IMG/VR virus record: IMGVR_UViG_3300024054_000050
Coordinates: 1-27,899 of that record
Direction: 5' to 3' (one strand)
Length of the DNA: 27,899 bases
From: a virus
How positions within the stretch are numbered: the first letter of the stretch is position 1; the number at the start of each line of letters is the position of its first letter. A program made the position numbers and the translations under genes. Under the pieces are notes generated by a model that saw nothing but the letters and a program-made list of their open reading frames with translations, searched no databases and was not told where the DNA came from. Positions 8,226-14,319 of this stretch are shown in pieces.

Positions 8226-10303
8226 ACGTGCGCCCAGAGGGCCGTCTCGTGTTCGACAACCCGGACGCCGCGGGCATGATCGACCTGCGGGGGTTCGGCT
8301 GCGACTGGACGTTTGAGGCCCGGCGGCAGGAGGCGGCCCTCTCCCCCACCTCATGGGCGCCGGAGTGGATCCACGAGGGGACGGAGATCGTGCCCGGGCT
8401 GAACGTCCTGACCCTGCGCGGCCAGGCGCCGCCGGCGGCCATGAGCCTGAGCGGAGTGACCATCGGGCTGGGCGACGGGTACTGGGGCGTGCGGGTGCCG
8501 GCCTGGCAGCCGCGGGCGGCGTGGCTGGCGTTCGTGGACGGCCGCGCGGGGCAGAACGGGTGGTGCACGAGCACGGGGATCGTGCAGCCGCGGCTGTGCG
8601 TGCGGTTCATCGATTACCTGCCGACCGCCGCGTGGACGGGCCAGAGCAGCAGCGGCATCAACCTCCTGGGCGACGGCAGCGAGGAGCACGGCTACAGCCT
8701 GTTCCTGCCGGTGCAATCGACGGAGTACAAGTTCCCGCGCCTGTATCGCGGACAGCCCGGGGCGTGGACGCTGGTGGACGAGTTCGAGCGCGCGGACGCG
8801 GCGGCGGAGATGATCGGTTGGCAGGCGCGGGGGACGGAGGTGTGGATCGAGGAGTGCGACGGGCAGCTCGTGATCCGGTTCGGCGGGATCGCCGAGCCGT
8901 GGGTCTACCAGCCGGAGAGCGGCTGCGAGCCGCTGGCGGGCCCCTGGAACGTGGCCTTCGAGGCCCACATCGGCCTGGTGAACGTCGCGGAGATCGCCTA
9001 CCCGACCTCCGGCGTGTGCACGGCGGCGCACTACATCGACCTGCCGGCGGACTGCAACCCCCTGCCCGGGCAGGTGATCGCCGAGGAGACGTTTGGCGGG
9101 CCGGCCAGCAGCGTGGTATGGCTGACGAATGGCGGGCAGATCAAGCCGGAGGTGACGCTACAGACGGCGGACGTGCACCAACGGCCGATCGTGCGGGTGG
9201 TGCACGAGTTTCACGAGGCCACGCTGACGTCCAGGCCGATGGACACGCCGATCGACACCGAGACGCGGAAAGCCACGTTGATCGCCGGCGGCCTGGACCC
9301 GGCGGAGCTGGTGGGGTTGCGCTGGCGGCGCAACCTGTGGCGGGACTGGCAGTTCCGCGCGCTGATCCGGGACCCGCACGAGTATTGGGAGGGCGCGCTG
9401 AAGCCGAACATGCCGGTGACGGTCCACGCCGGCTGGGACGGCAGCCTGACCGAGCTGATGACCGCGTACCTGACGCGGCCGAAACCGATCCGCCAGCCGG
9501 CCCCCTCCCCTACCCTGTTCGACCTGGAGTGCCGAGACTACATCACGGCCCGCCTGGCCGGGAAGAAGTTCCTGCTGGAAACCTGCAGCCCGGAGGGGTG
9601 GGACCTGGGCGCCTGGGCCGAGTGGCAGATCGTCCGCGCGGGGTGCGGGCTGAGCACGAGCTTCCCCAGCGGGACGATCGTGACCCAACAGAGCCTCGGG
9701 GAGATCGCCTGGCGGCGCGGGGCGACGGACGATCTGGTGACGGCCCTGGACGAGGTGTTCGCGGCCCACGGCTGGGCGCCGCTGGCGATCGACGCCGATA
9801 ATACGATCTGGAGCGGGCCCGAGCCGGCCTACAGCGGGACGCCCGACTTCACCCTGGACGAGAGCACCGCCAGCGGGGACGACATCATCGTGGGGCTGGA
9901 CGTGGAGCTCGAGGACGCCGAGTTCCGGAACATGGTCGCGGGCGAGAGCGAGGCCGGCCTGATCCGGACCTGGGCGGAGGGCTGGAACGACCCCGATGAC
10001 CCGGACTTCGTGGGCGATGACTGGTGGCACGCCGAGCGGCGCGGCGGGGACTCGGCGAACGCGCTGGCGGCGTGGGCGCAAGAGGAGCTGAGGCGGCGGC
10101 TGCAGACGCGCCAGGTGCTGACCTGGACGCGGCTGGCGGCGCCGGCGGACGTGTGGCCCGGGGCGTATGTGGAGGTGACCGTCGATCACCTGGCCGTGCC
10201 CGCGGGCACCATCATGCGGGTGGTGAGCGACGAGGGGGAGCTGAGGCCGGGGCGGCTCGAGGGCTGGGCAACGTATGTCTGTGAGCGCGTCGATACGGGC
10301 TAA
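8222..10303 (+). CDS. Large tail-hub or baseplate-like protein, 693 aa
   Basis: The GTG at 8222 is preceded by GGGGAGGGGG and overlaps the tiny upstream frame; the open frame extends back to 8126 but without a better start. The first ~330 residues are beta-rich with many Trp and Gly and resemble a carbohydrate-binding or jelly-roll region. Residues ~335-693 look like a tail-hub protein of the gp27/late-control-D type. A strand-rich region (VTVHAGWDGSLTELMTAYL) leads to FDLECRDYITARLAGKKFLL, then an alpha/beta region, and it ends with a small barrel-like domain (GAYVEVTVDHLAVPAGTIMR). This assignment rests on pattern and on position behind the tape measure and fibre genes; no alignment was made. 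Its stop lies inside the extended left part of repeat A copy 1. Confidence 0.55.
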   Translation: MNVRPEGRLVFDNPDAAGMIDLRGFGCDWTFEARRQEAALSPTSWAPEWIHEGTEIVPGLNVLTLRGQAPPAAMSLSGVTIGLGDGYWGVRVPAWQPRAAWLAFVDGRAGQNGWCTSTGIVQPRLCVRFIDYLPTAAWTGQSSSGINLLGDGSEEHGYSLFLPVQSTEYKFPRLYRGQPGAWTLVDEFERADAAAEMIGWQARGTEVWIEECDGQLVIRFGGIAEPWVYQPESGCEPLAGPWNVAFEAHIGLVNVAEIAYPTSGVCTAAHYIDLPADCNPLPGQVIAEETFGGPASSVVWLTNGGQIKPEVTLQTADVHQRPIVRVVHEFHEATLTSRPMDTPIDTETRKATLIAGGLDPAELVGLRWRRNLWRDWQFRALIRDPHEYWEGALKPNMPVTVHAGWDGSLTELMTAYLTRPKPIRQPAPSPTLFDLECRDYITARLAGKKFLLETCSPEGWDLGAWAEWQIVRAGCGLSTSFPSGTIVTQQSLGEIAWRRGATDDLVTALDEVFAAHGWAPLAIDADNTIWSGPEPAYSGTPDFTLDESTASGDDIIVGLDVELEDAEFRNMVAGESEAGLIRTWAEGWNDPDDPDFVGDDWWHAERRGGDSANALAAWAQEELRRRLQTRQVLTWTRLAAPADVWPGAYVEVTVDHLAVPAGTIMRVVSDEGELRPGRLEGWATYVCERVDTG

Positions 10304-10307
10304 CGGC

Positions 10308-10360
10308 CTTCGACGCCACCGCTGCCGGTCCCGCACATGCGGGAGTGCCGGCGCTCCCGG
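10308..10360. repeat. Dispersed palindromic repeat A, copy 1 (left direct repeat of the methyltransferase cassette)
   Basis: This 53-bp sequence is identical, base for base, to 11716-11768. It contains the hairpin TCCCGC-ACAT-GCGGGA followed by GTGCCGGCGCTCCCGG. Similarity to copy 3 (17574-17643) extends further left to about 10283. After the 53 bp, GCGGCAGGATGAG (10365-10377) also recurs at the right border (11810-11822). Confidence 0.95.
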
Positions 10361-10390
10361 CGGCGCGGCAGGATGAGGTGACTGCAGGCG

Positions 10391-11821
10391 ATGCAACCGT
10401 ACTGGACGGATGGCGAGCGGGAGGTTCGGCAGGGCGACGCCTGGGCGTTGGCGGGGCAGCTCGCGCCGACGTCCGTGGACTGCCTCGTGACCAGCCCGCC
10501 GTACTGGGGGCTTCGCGACTACGGCGTTGAGGGGCAGTGCGGCCTGGAGGCGCACCCGCAGGAGTGGCTGGAGAAGATGGTGGACCTGTTCGTGCGGCTG
10601 CGTCCGGCGCTGAAGCCCACGGCAACGCTGTGGGTGAACCTGGGGGATACCTACGGGTTCAGCGGCAAGGGCCAGGGCAAGGAGCGGTCACCCGGCTTCG
10701 ACCAGTGGAAGCAGGCCACCAACAGGGGCACCATCGGGGTTGAGGCGCCTGACTGGAACCGCATTCGAGACGGATGGGTGCGCCCGAAGCAGCTTCTGAT
10801 GCTCCCGGAGCGGTTCGCCATCACAATGCAGGACGCGGGGTTCCTGCTCCGCAACAAGGTGATCTGGGCGAAGCCTAACGCGATGCCCTCCAGTGCGCGG
10901 GACCGGCTGACCACGAAGCATGAGACGGTGTTCTTCTTCACGCTCGGGCCGAAGTACTACTTCGACCTGGAGGCGGTGAGGGTGCCATTGGCCCAGGCGT
11001 CGGTAACGCGACTGAGCCAGCCGACCTTCGATGACCAGACCGGCGGACCGAAGGACGGGATCAACCCGAACCGCTCCGCGCGCAAGGCGCTGGTGAACCT
11101 ACAGAAGCGATACCCGAACGGGCCAGGAGGGTCGCCGCTGCATCGAGGATCGCCGGATGGAGAGAGCCACGGCGGCCAGGAGCGAGAGAGCAATCCCTAT
11201 GGAGGCGCGAACCCCGGGGATTTCTGGATGATCCCGCCCGCTCCGTTCCCCGAGGCGCACTTCGCGACGTTCCCGCCGCAGCTCGTGGAGCGGCCCCTGA
11301 AGGCGGGCTGCCCGCGGGAGGTGTGCGTGGAGTGCGGGAAGCCGAATGTGAGGGAGGTCGTCGCCTACGGCGGGGCCATCGGACGGTCCTGGCATGGGCA
11401 CGAGTCTGATTTGCGGGTCGGCGCGGGGCAGGCTGCGTGCCTTGCAGAACGGCGGGACTCCCAGGGCCGGGCATACCGGAGAGAGACCCTCGGCTGGCGA
11501 CCTACCTGCGACTGCGAGGCGCCCTTCGTGCCGGGCCTGGTGCTCGACCCGTTCCTGGGTAGCGGCACGACGCTCTGTGTCGCGAAGGAGCTGGGCCTGC
11601 GCGGGATCGGCTTCGAGCTGAACCCGACGTACTGCGCGATGGCCGCCCGGCGGATCGCGGACTGGCGGAGGCCGAAGGCGATGGTCACCGCCGAAGCCAA
11701 CGGCCAGGCTACCCTCTTCGACGCCACCGCTGCCGGTCCCGCACATGCGGGAGTGCCGGCGCTCCCGGAGGCGGCGTGCTCAGTGTTCACTGCTGAGGTG
11801 GAGGAGGTAGCGGCAGGATGA
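10391..11821 (+). CDS. DNA methyltransferase, beta class (N4-cytosine or N6-adenine type), 476 aa
   Basis: This is an S-adenosylmethionine-dependent site-specific DNA methylase. Catalytic motif IV reads TSPPYWGLRDYG (residues 34-45) and comes before the AdoMet-binding motif LDPFLGSGTT (about 385-394). That is the beta-class order, and SPPY favours N4-cytosine, although N6-adenine enzymes can share it. A Cys cluster between the motifs (CVECGK near 311 and CDCEAP near 373) looks like a small zinc site, as in many phage-encoded methylases. The last ~40 residues, including AGPAHAGVPALPEA, are encoded by repeat A copy 2 and a heptad array and are probably not part of the ancestral enzyme. No restriction endonuclease is adjacent, so it is a solitary methylase, possibly protecting phage DNA. 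The stop overlaps the next ATG. Confidence 0.9.
   Translation: MQPYWTDGEREVRQGDAWALAGQLAPTSVDCLVTSPPYWGLRDYGVEGQCGLEAHPQEWLEKMVDLFVRLRPALKPTATLWVNLGDTYGFSGKGQGKERSPGFDQWKQATNRGTIGVEAPDWNRIRDGWVRPKQLLMLPERFAITMQDAGFLLRNKVIWAKPNAMPSSARDRLTTKHETVFFFTLGPKYYFDLEAVRVPLAQASVTRLSQPTFDDQTGGPKDGINPNRSARKALVNLQKRYPNGPGGSPLHRGSPDGESHGGQERESNPYGGANPGDFWMIPPAPFPEAHFATFPPQLVERPLKAGCPREVCVECGKPNVREVVAYGGAIGRSWHGHESDLRVGAGQAACLAERRDSQGRAYRRETLGWRPTCDCEAPFVPGLVLDPFLGSGTTLCVAKELGLRGIGFELNPTYCAMAARRIADWRRPKAMVTAEANGQATLFDATAAGPAHAGVPALPEAACSVFTAEVEEVAAG
11716..11768. repeat. Dispersed palindromic repeat A, copy 2 (right direct repeat, inside the methyltransferase 3' end)
   Basis: It is identical to 10308-10360 and read in frame as DATAAGPAHAGVPALP in the methyltransferase C-terminus. 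A 41-base insert containing 7-base-period units (about 11774-11795) separates it from GCGGCAGGATGAG, whereas copy 1 has only 4 bases there. Confidence 0.95.
11774..11800. repeat. Short heptad array of the GTGCTCA type
   Basis: Units GTGCTCA, GTGTTCA and CTGCTGA at 7-base spacing lie at the methyltransferase 3' end, in frame (encoding CSVFTAE). The same type occurs at 14264-14294 and, as its complement, at 17524-17558. Confidence 0.6.
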
Positions 11822-12081
11822 GTCGACTGCGGGCGATCGGCAGACTGTGGAGGGGGCGCGGCGCGGGGGCGCCCGGAGAGCGGATTGCGCTCGGGTCTCC
11901 GAACATGGCGGAGGTGGGCCTCTTCGACATGAGCTACTTCGACGACTGCACTTTCGCTGATGACCAGGTCGACGGGCATTTCGACGGGAGCTACTTCGAC
12001 CACTGCTACTTCGTAAACGAGCCGGACCTGTCGGCGCGGTTCGACCTGGACTGCTTCGACGAACGCTGCTTCGGGGAGTGA
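11818..12081 (+). CDS. Small FD-repeat phage protein, 87 aa
   Basis: The ATG overlaps the methyltransferase stop (ATGA). After a ~30-residue basic N-terminus, three related units follow: LFDMSYFDDCTF, HFDGSYFDHCYF and RFDLDCFDERCF (consensus xFDxSYFDxCxF). They are separated by short acidic linkers and also share codons at DNA level. Short proteins rich in FD repeats are common next to tail genes of phages infecting high-GC bacteria (from memory), but their role is unknown to me. The regular Cys and acidic residues could bind metal or pack as a small solenoid; this is speculation. A near-copy of its start region occurs at 10365-10393, upstream of the methyltransferase. Confidence 0.7.
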   Translation: MSRLRAIGRLWRGRGAGAPGERIALGSPNMAEVGLFDMSYFDDCTFADDQVDGHFDGSYFDHCYFVNEPDLSARFDLDCFDERCFGE

Positions 12082-12086
12082 GGAAC

Positions 12087-12875
12087 ATGGCCTACAAGGA
12101 GTTTGACGGCAAGTTCGTGCCCACCGGCGCGACCAAGGTCGGGAGCACGGCGTTCGACAACGTGTTCGACGGACTGCAGGCGGAGCTGGAGGAGCGGATG
12201 GAGGCGGCGGGGCTGAACGGGATCGAGAGCGGCTGCGCGCTGAGCATCAGCACGACCAATATCTCGATCGCGACGGGCGTGCTGTGGGTCGAGGGCCGGC
12301 GCTTTGAGCCGGCGCCCAGCACGATCGCGTTCACCGCGGGCGACGGCAACAACACCTACTACCTCTATGTCGATCCGACCGACACCGGGAGCCCGTACAA
12401 GAAGTCGACGTCGGATCCCGGAGCCGGGTACCTCGTGCTAGGCACGGTGGCCTGGAACGGGTCGGACACGCTCTCCAGCCTGGTCGACTACAGCGTGACG
12501 GGGATGGAGGCGTGGGAGTTTCACGCCCAGGTCGTGGGGGCGGTGAGCGCCGACACCATCGGCTTCTGCATCCTGCCGTTCAACGTGTGGATCGAGAGCG
12601 TGTCGGCGAGCCTGGAGAACTGCGGCACGGCCGCCGGTCCAAGTTACATCGACGTGCACGGCGGCGCCGGCGGGAGCGAGGCGACCATCTTCACCACGCA
12701 GAGCCGGCGGCCCACGATCGCCCACGACGGCACCGATGGCGCGGTCTACACCAGCGGCGTTCCGGACGGCACGCGGAAGTTCACGGCGGGGCAGAAGCTG
12801 CTGGTGATCGTGGATGCCGCGAGCACCAACGCGGCGGACCTGGCGGTCGTGGTGAAAGGCAGGAGGTACAACTGA
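12087..12875 (+). CDS. Phage structural (tail or baseplate) protein, 262 aa
   Basis: ATG at 12087 follows GGGGAGTGAGGA; a GTG at 12078 overlapping the previous stop is less likely because the ribosome site would be too close. The first ~30 residues (MAYKEFDGKFVPTG...) lead to a helix, then a domain whose SISTTNISIATGVLWVEGRR and TYYLYVDPTDTG segments resemble phage fibre N-terminal and baseplate domains. Residues ~150-262 form a second beta domain (IDVHGG, KLLVIVDAASTNAADLAVVV), probably a jelly roll. It is the last gene of the tail block and is followed by a strong hairpin terminator. Confidence 0.65.
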   Translation: MAYKEFDGKFVPTGATKVGSTAFDNVFDGLQAELEERMEAAGLNGIESGCALSISTTNISIATGVLWVEGRRFEPAPSTIAFTAGDGNNTYYLYVDPTDTGSPYKKSTSDPGAGYLVLGTVAWNGSDTLSSLVDYSVTGMEAWEFHAQVVGAVSADTIGFCILPFNVWIESVSASLENCGTAAGPSYIDVHGGAGGSEATIFTTQSRRPTIAHDGTDGAVYTSGVPDGTRKFTAGQKLLVIVDAASTNAADLAVVVKGRRYN

Positions 12876-12876
12876 G

Positions 12877-12916
12877 GCGGGAGTTTGGGAGTGTAGGAGT
12901 CTTGGAGTTTGGGAGC
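12877..12916. repeat. Octanucleotide-period array (GGAGTTTG type)
   Basis: Five GGAG cores recur every 8 bases just after the stop of the structural gene. A shorter array of the same type is at 20072-20096. Confidence 0.75.
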
Positions 12917-12944
12917 GCGGCCCGGGCGAGGTTGCCCGGGCCGC
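12917..12944. terminator. Strong hairpin terminator between convergent genes
   Basis: A perfect 11-bp stem GCGGCCCGGGC/GCCCGGGCCGC with loop GAGGTT is followed by GTTGCTT. It lies between the end of the tail operon and the convergent 47-residue minus-strand gene and could end transcription from both sides. Confidence 0.75.
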
Positions 12945-12962
12945 GTTGCTTATGGGAAGCGC

Positions 12963-13106
12963 TCAGGGCTGAGAAAGGAGCATGTCGGCATAAGACTGAA
13001 CGGACAGGCAGTAGACCCCGATGGCGATGGCGGTGGAGAGCAGCCACGCGCCGGTGACGATCCAGAAGATCAGGGGCGGTGTACGGGGGCGCGGATCGGT
13101 CGGCAT
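12963..13106 (-). CDS. Small single-span membrane protein, 47 aa, minus strand
   Basis: This appears to be the only plausible minus-strand gene in the window. ATG at 13106 follows GGAGG with a 6-base spacer. The product starts MPTDPRPRTPP, then has a membrane span (LIFWIVTGAWLLSTAIAIGV) and a short end YCLSVQSYADMLLSQP. The basic N-terminus and hydrophobic core are features of a real membrane peptide and not of a chance GC-rich frame. It is convergent with the tail operon and divergent from the HTH gene at 13317. A role in lysogeny, superinfection exclusion or host interference is possible but not shown. Confidence 0.6.
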   Translation of the reverse strand: MPTDPRPRTPPLIFWIVTGAWLLSTAIAIGVYCLSVQSYADMLLSQP

Positions 13107-13126
13107 GAGGGGCCTCCGTGGAATGC

Positions 13127-13160
13127 GTTCACGGGCGAGCCGCCCGTGCTACCCGGAGGG
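13127..13160. repeat. Dispersed palindromic repeat B, copy 1
   Basis: TTCACGGGCGAGCCGCCCGTG forms a small hairpin (CACGGGC/GCCCGTG) and is related to TTCACCGGCGAGACGCCGGTG at 22771-22790. Translated, both give FTGE(P/T)PV. It lies in the intergenic stretch upstream of the minus-strand membrane gene. Confidence 0.6.
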
Positions 13161-13211
13161 TTCGCCCGCGGGTGTGCGGGTTCCTGCCGGCGCGCGAACG
13201 ACGGCATGATG

Positions 13212-13257
13212 CGACGGCGTTACAGCGTTATGACGTCATAGCGGTGTAACCCCGTCG
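13212..13257. promoter_or_regulatory. 46-bp near-perfect palindrome, probable operator
   Basis: The central TATGACGTCATA is a perfect 12-bp palindrome. The 17-base flanks match as inverted copies at 14 of 17 positions (CGACGGcGTTACAgCGt on the left against CGACGGgGTTACAcCGc read on the other strand). It is locally AT-richer than its surroundings. It fits a binding site for a dimeric or tetrameric repressor; the adjacent HTH protein (13317) is a candidate binder. Confidence 0.75.
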
Positions 13258-13316
13258 GCATTCCGGCAAGAAGGAGGGTGGGCGCGGACGAGGAAACGGG
13301 TGGGCGAGGTGCGACA

Positions 13317-13784
13317 ATGGGACAGGGACAGAATGGGACAGGCGCCCGGGTGAGCCTCAGCGAGGCGGCCCGGCGGGCGCGCGTGAGCCGGAAAACCCTG
13401 CGACGCTGGGAGCTCGCCGGAACGCTCTCCGTGGACCGTAGCGGCCCGCAACCGCGTGTGGACATTGCGGAGCTGCTGCGGTTAGGGGTCCTGGACAGGG
13501 TGGGCGCGGACATGGGACATGCTGGGCAGATGTCCCAGGATGTCCCTGGGCAGGTGGGCGCGACGGCGGAGGCGAGCGAGCTGGCGGCGCTGCGCGCCGA
13601 ACGGGATCGGCTGCAGGACGAGGTGCGGTGGCTGCGCGGACGCATCGAGCACCTGGAGGGCACAATCGGTCAGCTCGCGCTGCCGGCGGCCAGGGCGGAG
13701 ACGCCGGCGCCGAGCTCGCCGGACAGCCGCGGCCGCTGGGCGCGCTGGTGGGGATGGTTTGTGGGGCGGAAAGAGGGGAGTTGA
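13317..13784 (+). CDS. HTH (MerR-like/excisionase-type) protein with coiled coil, 155 aa
   Basis: ATG at 13317 has GAGGTG upstream; the frame is open from 13278 without a better start. Residues ~12-56 form a helix-turn-helix (SLSEAARRARVSRKTLRRWE, then a wing-like GTLSVDRSGPQPRV and IAELLRLG). Residues ~83-120 are a coiled coil (LAALRAERDRLQDEVRWL...), presumably for dimerisation. The C-terminus carries a Trp-rich basic patch (RWARWWGWFVGRK). This layout fits a DNA-binding regulator or plasmid-type accessory replication protein. The 46-bp palindrome 60 bases upstream could be its own operator. The last bases of the gene overlap the -35 element of the next promoter. Confidence 0.7.
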   Translation: MGQGQNGTGARVSLSEAARRARVSRKTLRRWELAGTLSVDRSGPQPRVDIAELLRLGVLDRVGADMGHAGQMSQDVPGQVGATAEASELAALRAERDRLQDEVRWLRGRIEHLEGTIGQLALPAARAETPAPSSPDSRGRWARWWGWFVGRKEGS

Positions 13785-13810
13785 CAATTGGTGCCGAAGT
13801 GCGCTATGGT
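13781..13810 (+). promoter_or_regulatory. Sigma-70-type promoter
   Basis: TTGACA (13781-13786), an 18-base spacer and TATGGT (13805-13810) lie upstream of a perfect Shine-Dalgarno AAGGAGGTGA (13831-13840) and the 68-residue HTH gene. The -35 hexamer overlaps the stop of the previous gene. Confidence 0.7.
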
Positions 13811-13845
13811 GCGCGGGATGGAGTGGCTGGAAGGAGGTGATCGAG

Positions 13846-14052
13846 GTGACGCATGTGACTGACATCGAGCCCCTGCTGACCGTCGCCGACCTCGCGAGGT
13901 GGCTGCGGAAGCACGAGAACCAGATCCGACGGATGGCCGGCGACGGAACCATGCCTGCCTTACGGATCGGTGAAACCTGGCGTTTCGACCGGCGCGAGAT
14001 CGAGCGTTGGCTCCGGGGCGAGGGGCCGGCGCGGACGGAGGAGACAGACTGA
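13846..14052 (+). CDS. Excisionase/MerR-type HTH protein, 68 aa
   Basis: GTG at 13846 is chosen because AAGGAGGTGATC, matching the 16S rRNA tail, precedes it at ideal distance. The product is a single compact domain: LLTVADLARWLRKHENQIRR, then MPALRIGETWRFDRREIERW. This is the HTH_17 pattern of excisionases and small plasmid or phage regulators (helix-turn-helix followed by a wing whose WRF motif precedes the last helix). It has its own promoter (13781) and a hairpin right after its stop (14051), so it is probably a monocistronic unit. It could be a Xis-like factor, Cox/Cro-type repressor or replication accessory protein. A related domain occurs at 17127-17558. Confidence 0.85.
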   Translation: MTHVTDIEPLLTVADLARWLRKHENQIRRMAGDGTMPALRIGETWRFDRREIERWLRGEGPARTEETD

Positions 14053-14079
14053 AGCCCACGGGCGCGATCCGTGGGCTTC
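14051..14079. terminator. Perfect hairpin terminator
   Basis: An 11-bp perfect stem GAAGCCCACGG/CCGTGGGCTTC with loop GCGCGAT begins within the stop codon of the 68-residue gene. There is no T-run, so termination strength is uncertain. Confidence 0.65.
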
Positions 14080-14117
14080 GTCACTACTGGGGTGTCAGGC
14101 AGGCGGACAGCATGGCC

Positions 14118-14215
14118 TTGACACTCACAACGGAGACGTCGGGCGCCGGACTGGGGCTCTGGCACTCTGGCGCTCACGACGGGCATAGTGTAGACGTTCC
14201 CCTCGTGAGTGTCAA
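14118..14215. repeat. Inverted pair of TTGACACTCAC elements
   Basis: TTGACACTCAC begins a 23-base block at 14118-14140. Its inverted partner at 14193-14215 matches at 19 of 23 positions, both ending ACGTC. Fifty-two bases lie between. They may be operators, ends of a miniature element, or a promoter and its decayed mirror copy. Confidence 0.75.
14187..14215 (-). promoter_or_regulatory. Minus-strand sigma-70-like promoter
   Basis: On the minus strand TTGACA is followed after 17 bases by TACACT. Transcription would run leftward, antisense to the 68-residue HTH gene. No good minus-strand gene follows, so a regulatory or antisense transcript is the only suggestion. Confidence 0.45.
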
Positions 14216-14228
14216 GAGCCCCCAACGA

Positions 14229-14294
14229 TGTGAGACGTGAGACATGAGACCGGCCGTTGCCGTGCGTGCCCAGTGCTGAGTGCTCAGTGCCGCC
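14229..14294. repeat. Two heptad arrays (GTGAGAC type and GTGCTGA type)
   Basis: GTGAGAC, GTGAGAC, ATGAGAC lie at 14229-14249, then GTGCCCA, GTGCTGA, GTGCTCA, GTGCCGC at about 14264-14291, both with exact 7-base spacing, just upstream of the replication gene. Confidence 0.8.
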
Positions 14295-14319
14295 GTACCG
14301 CGTTACCCTGGGAGGGGCG

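Larger units (their letters stand above)
13107..13316. other. Divergent control region between the minus-strand gene and the HTH gene
   Basis: These 210 bases hold repeat B copy 1, a GC-rich spacer and a 46-bp near-perfect palindrome (13212-13257), but no gene. Position between divergent genes makes it a likely regulatory region. I could not assign a convincing -10/-35 pair. Confidence 0.55.
14053..14319. other. Non-coding stretch before the replication gene
   Basis: It contains the hairpin terminator, an inverted pair of 23-bp elements (14118-14140 and 14193-14215), a minus-strand promoter-like sequence, and two heptad arrays (14229-14250 and 14264-14294). No gene is convincing here on either strand; the long antisense frame across it lacks a ribosome site. 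Confidence 0.6.

Noticed and set aside
10391-11821. Restriction-modification system
   Set aside because: Only the methylase is present; neighbouring genes are structural or FD-repeat proteins with no endonuclease motif.
12909-13241. Plus-strand 110-codon frame opposite the 47-residue membrane gene
   Set aside because: It starts inside the terminator hairpin, lacks a ribosome site and reads through repeat B and the palindrome edge.
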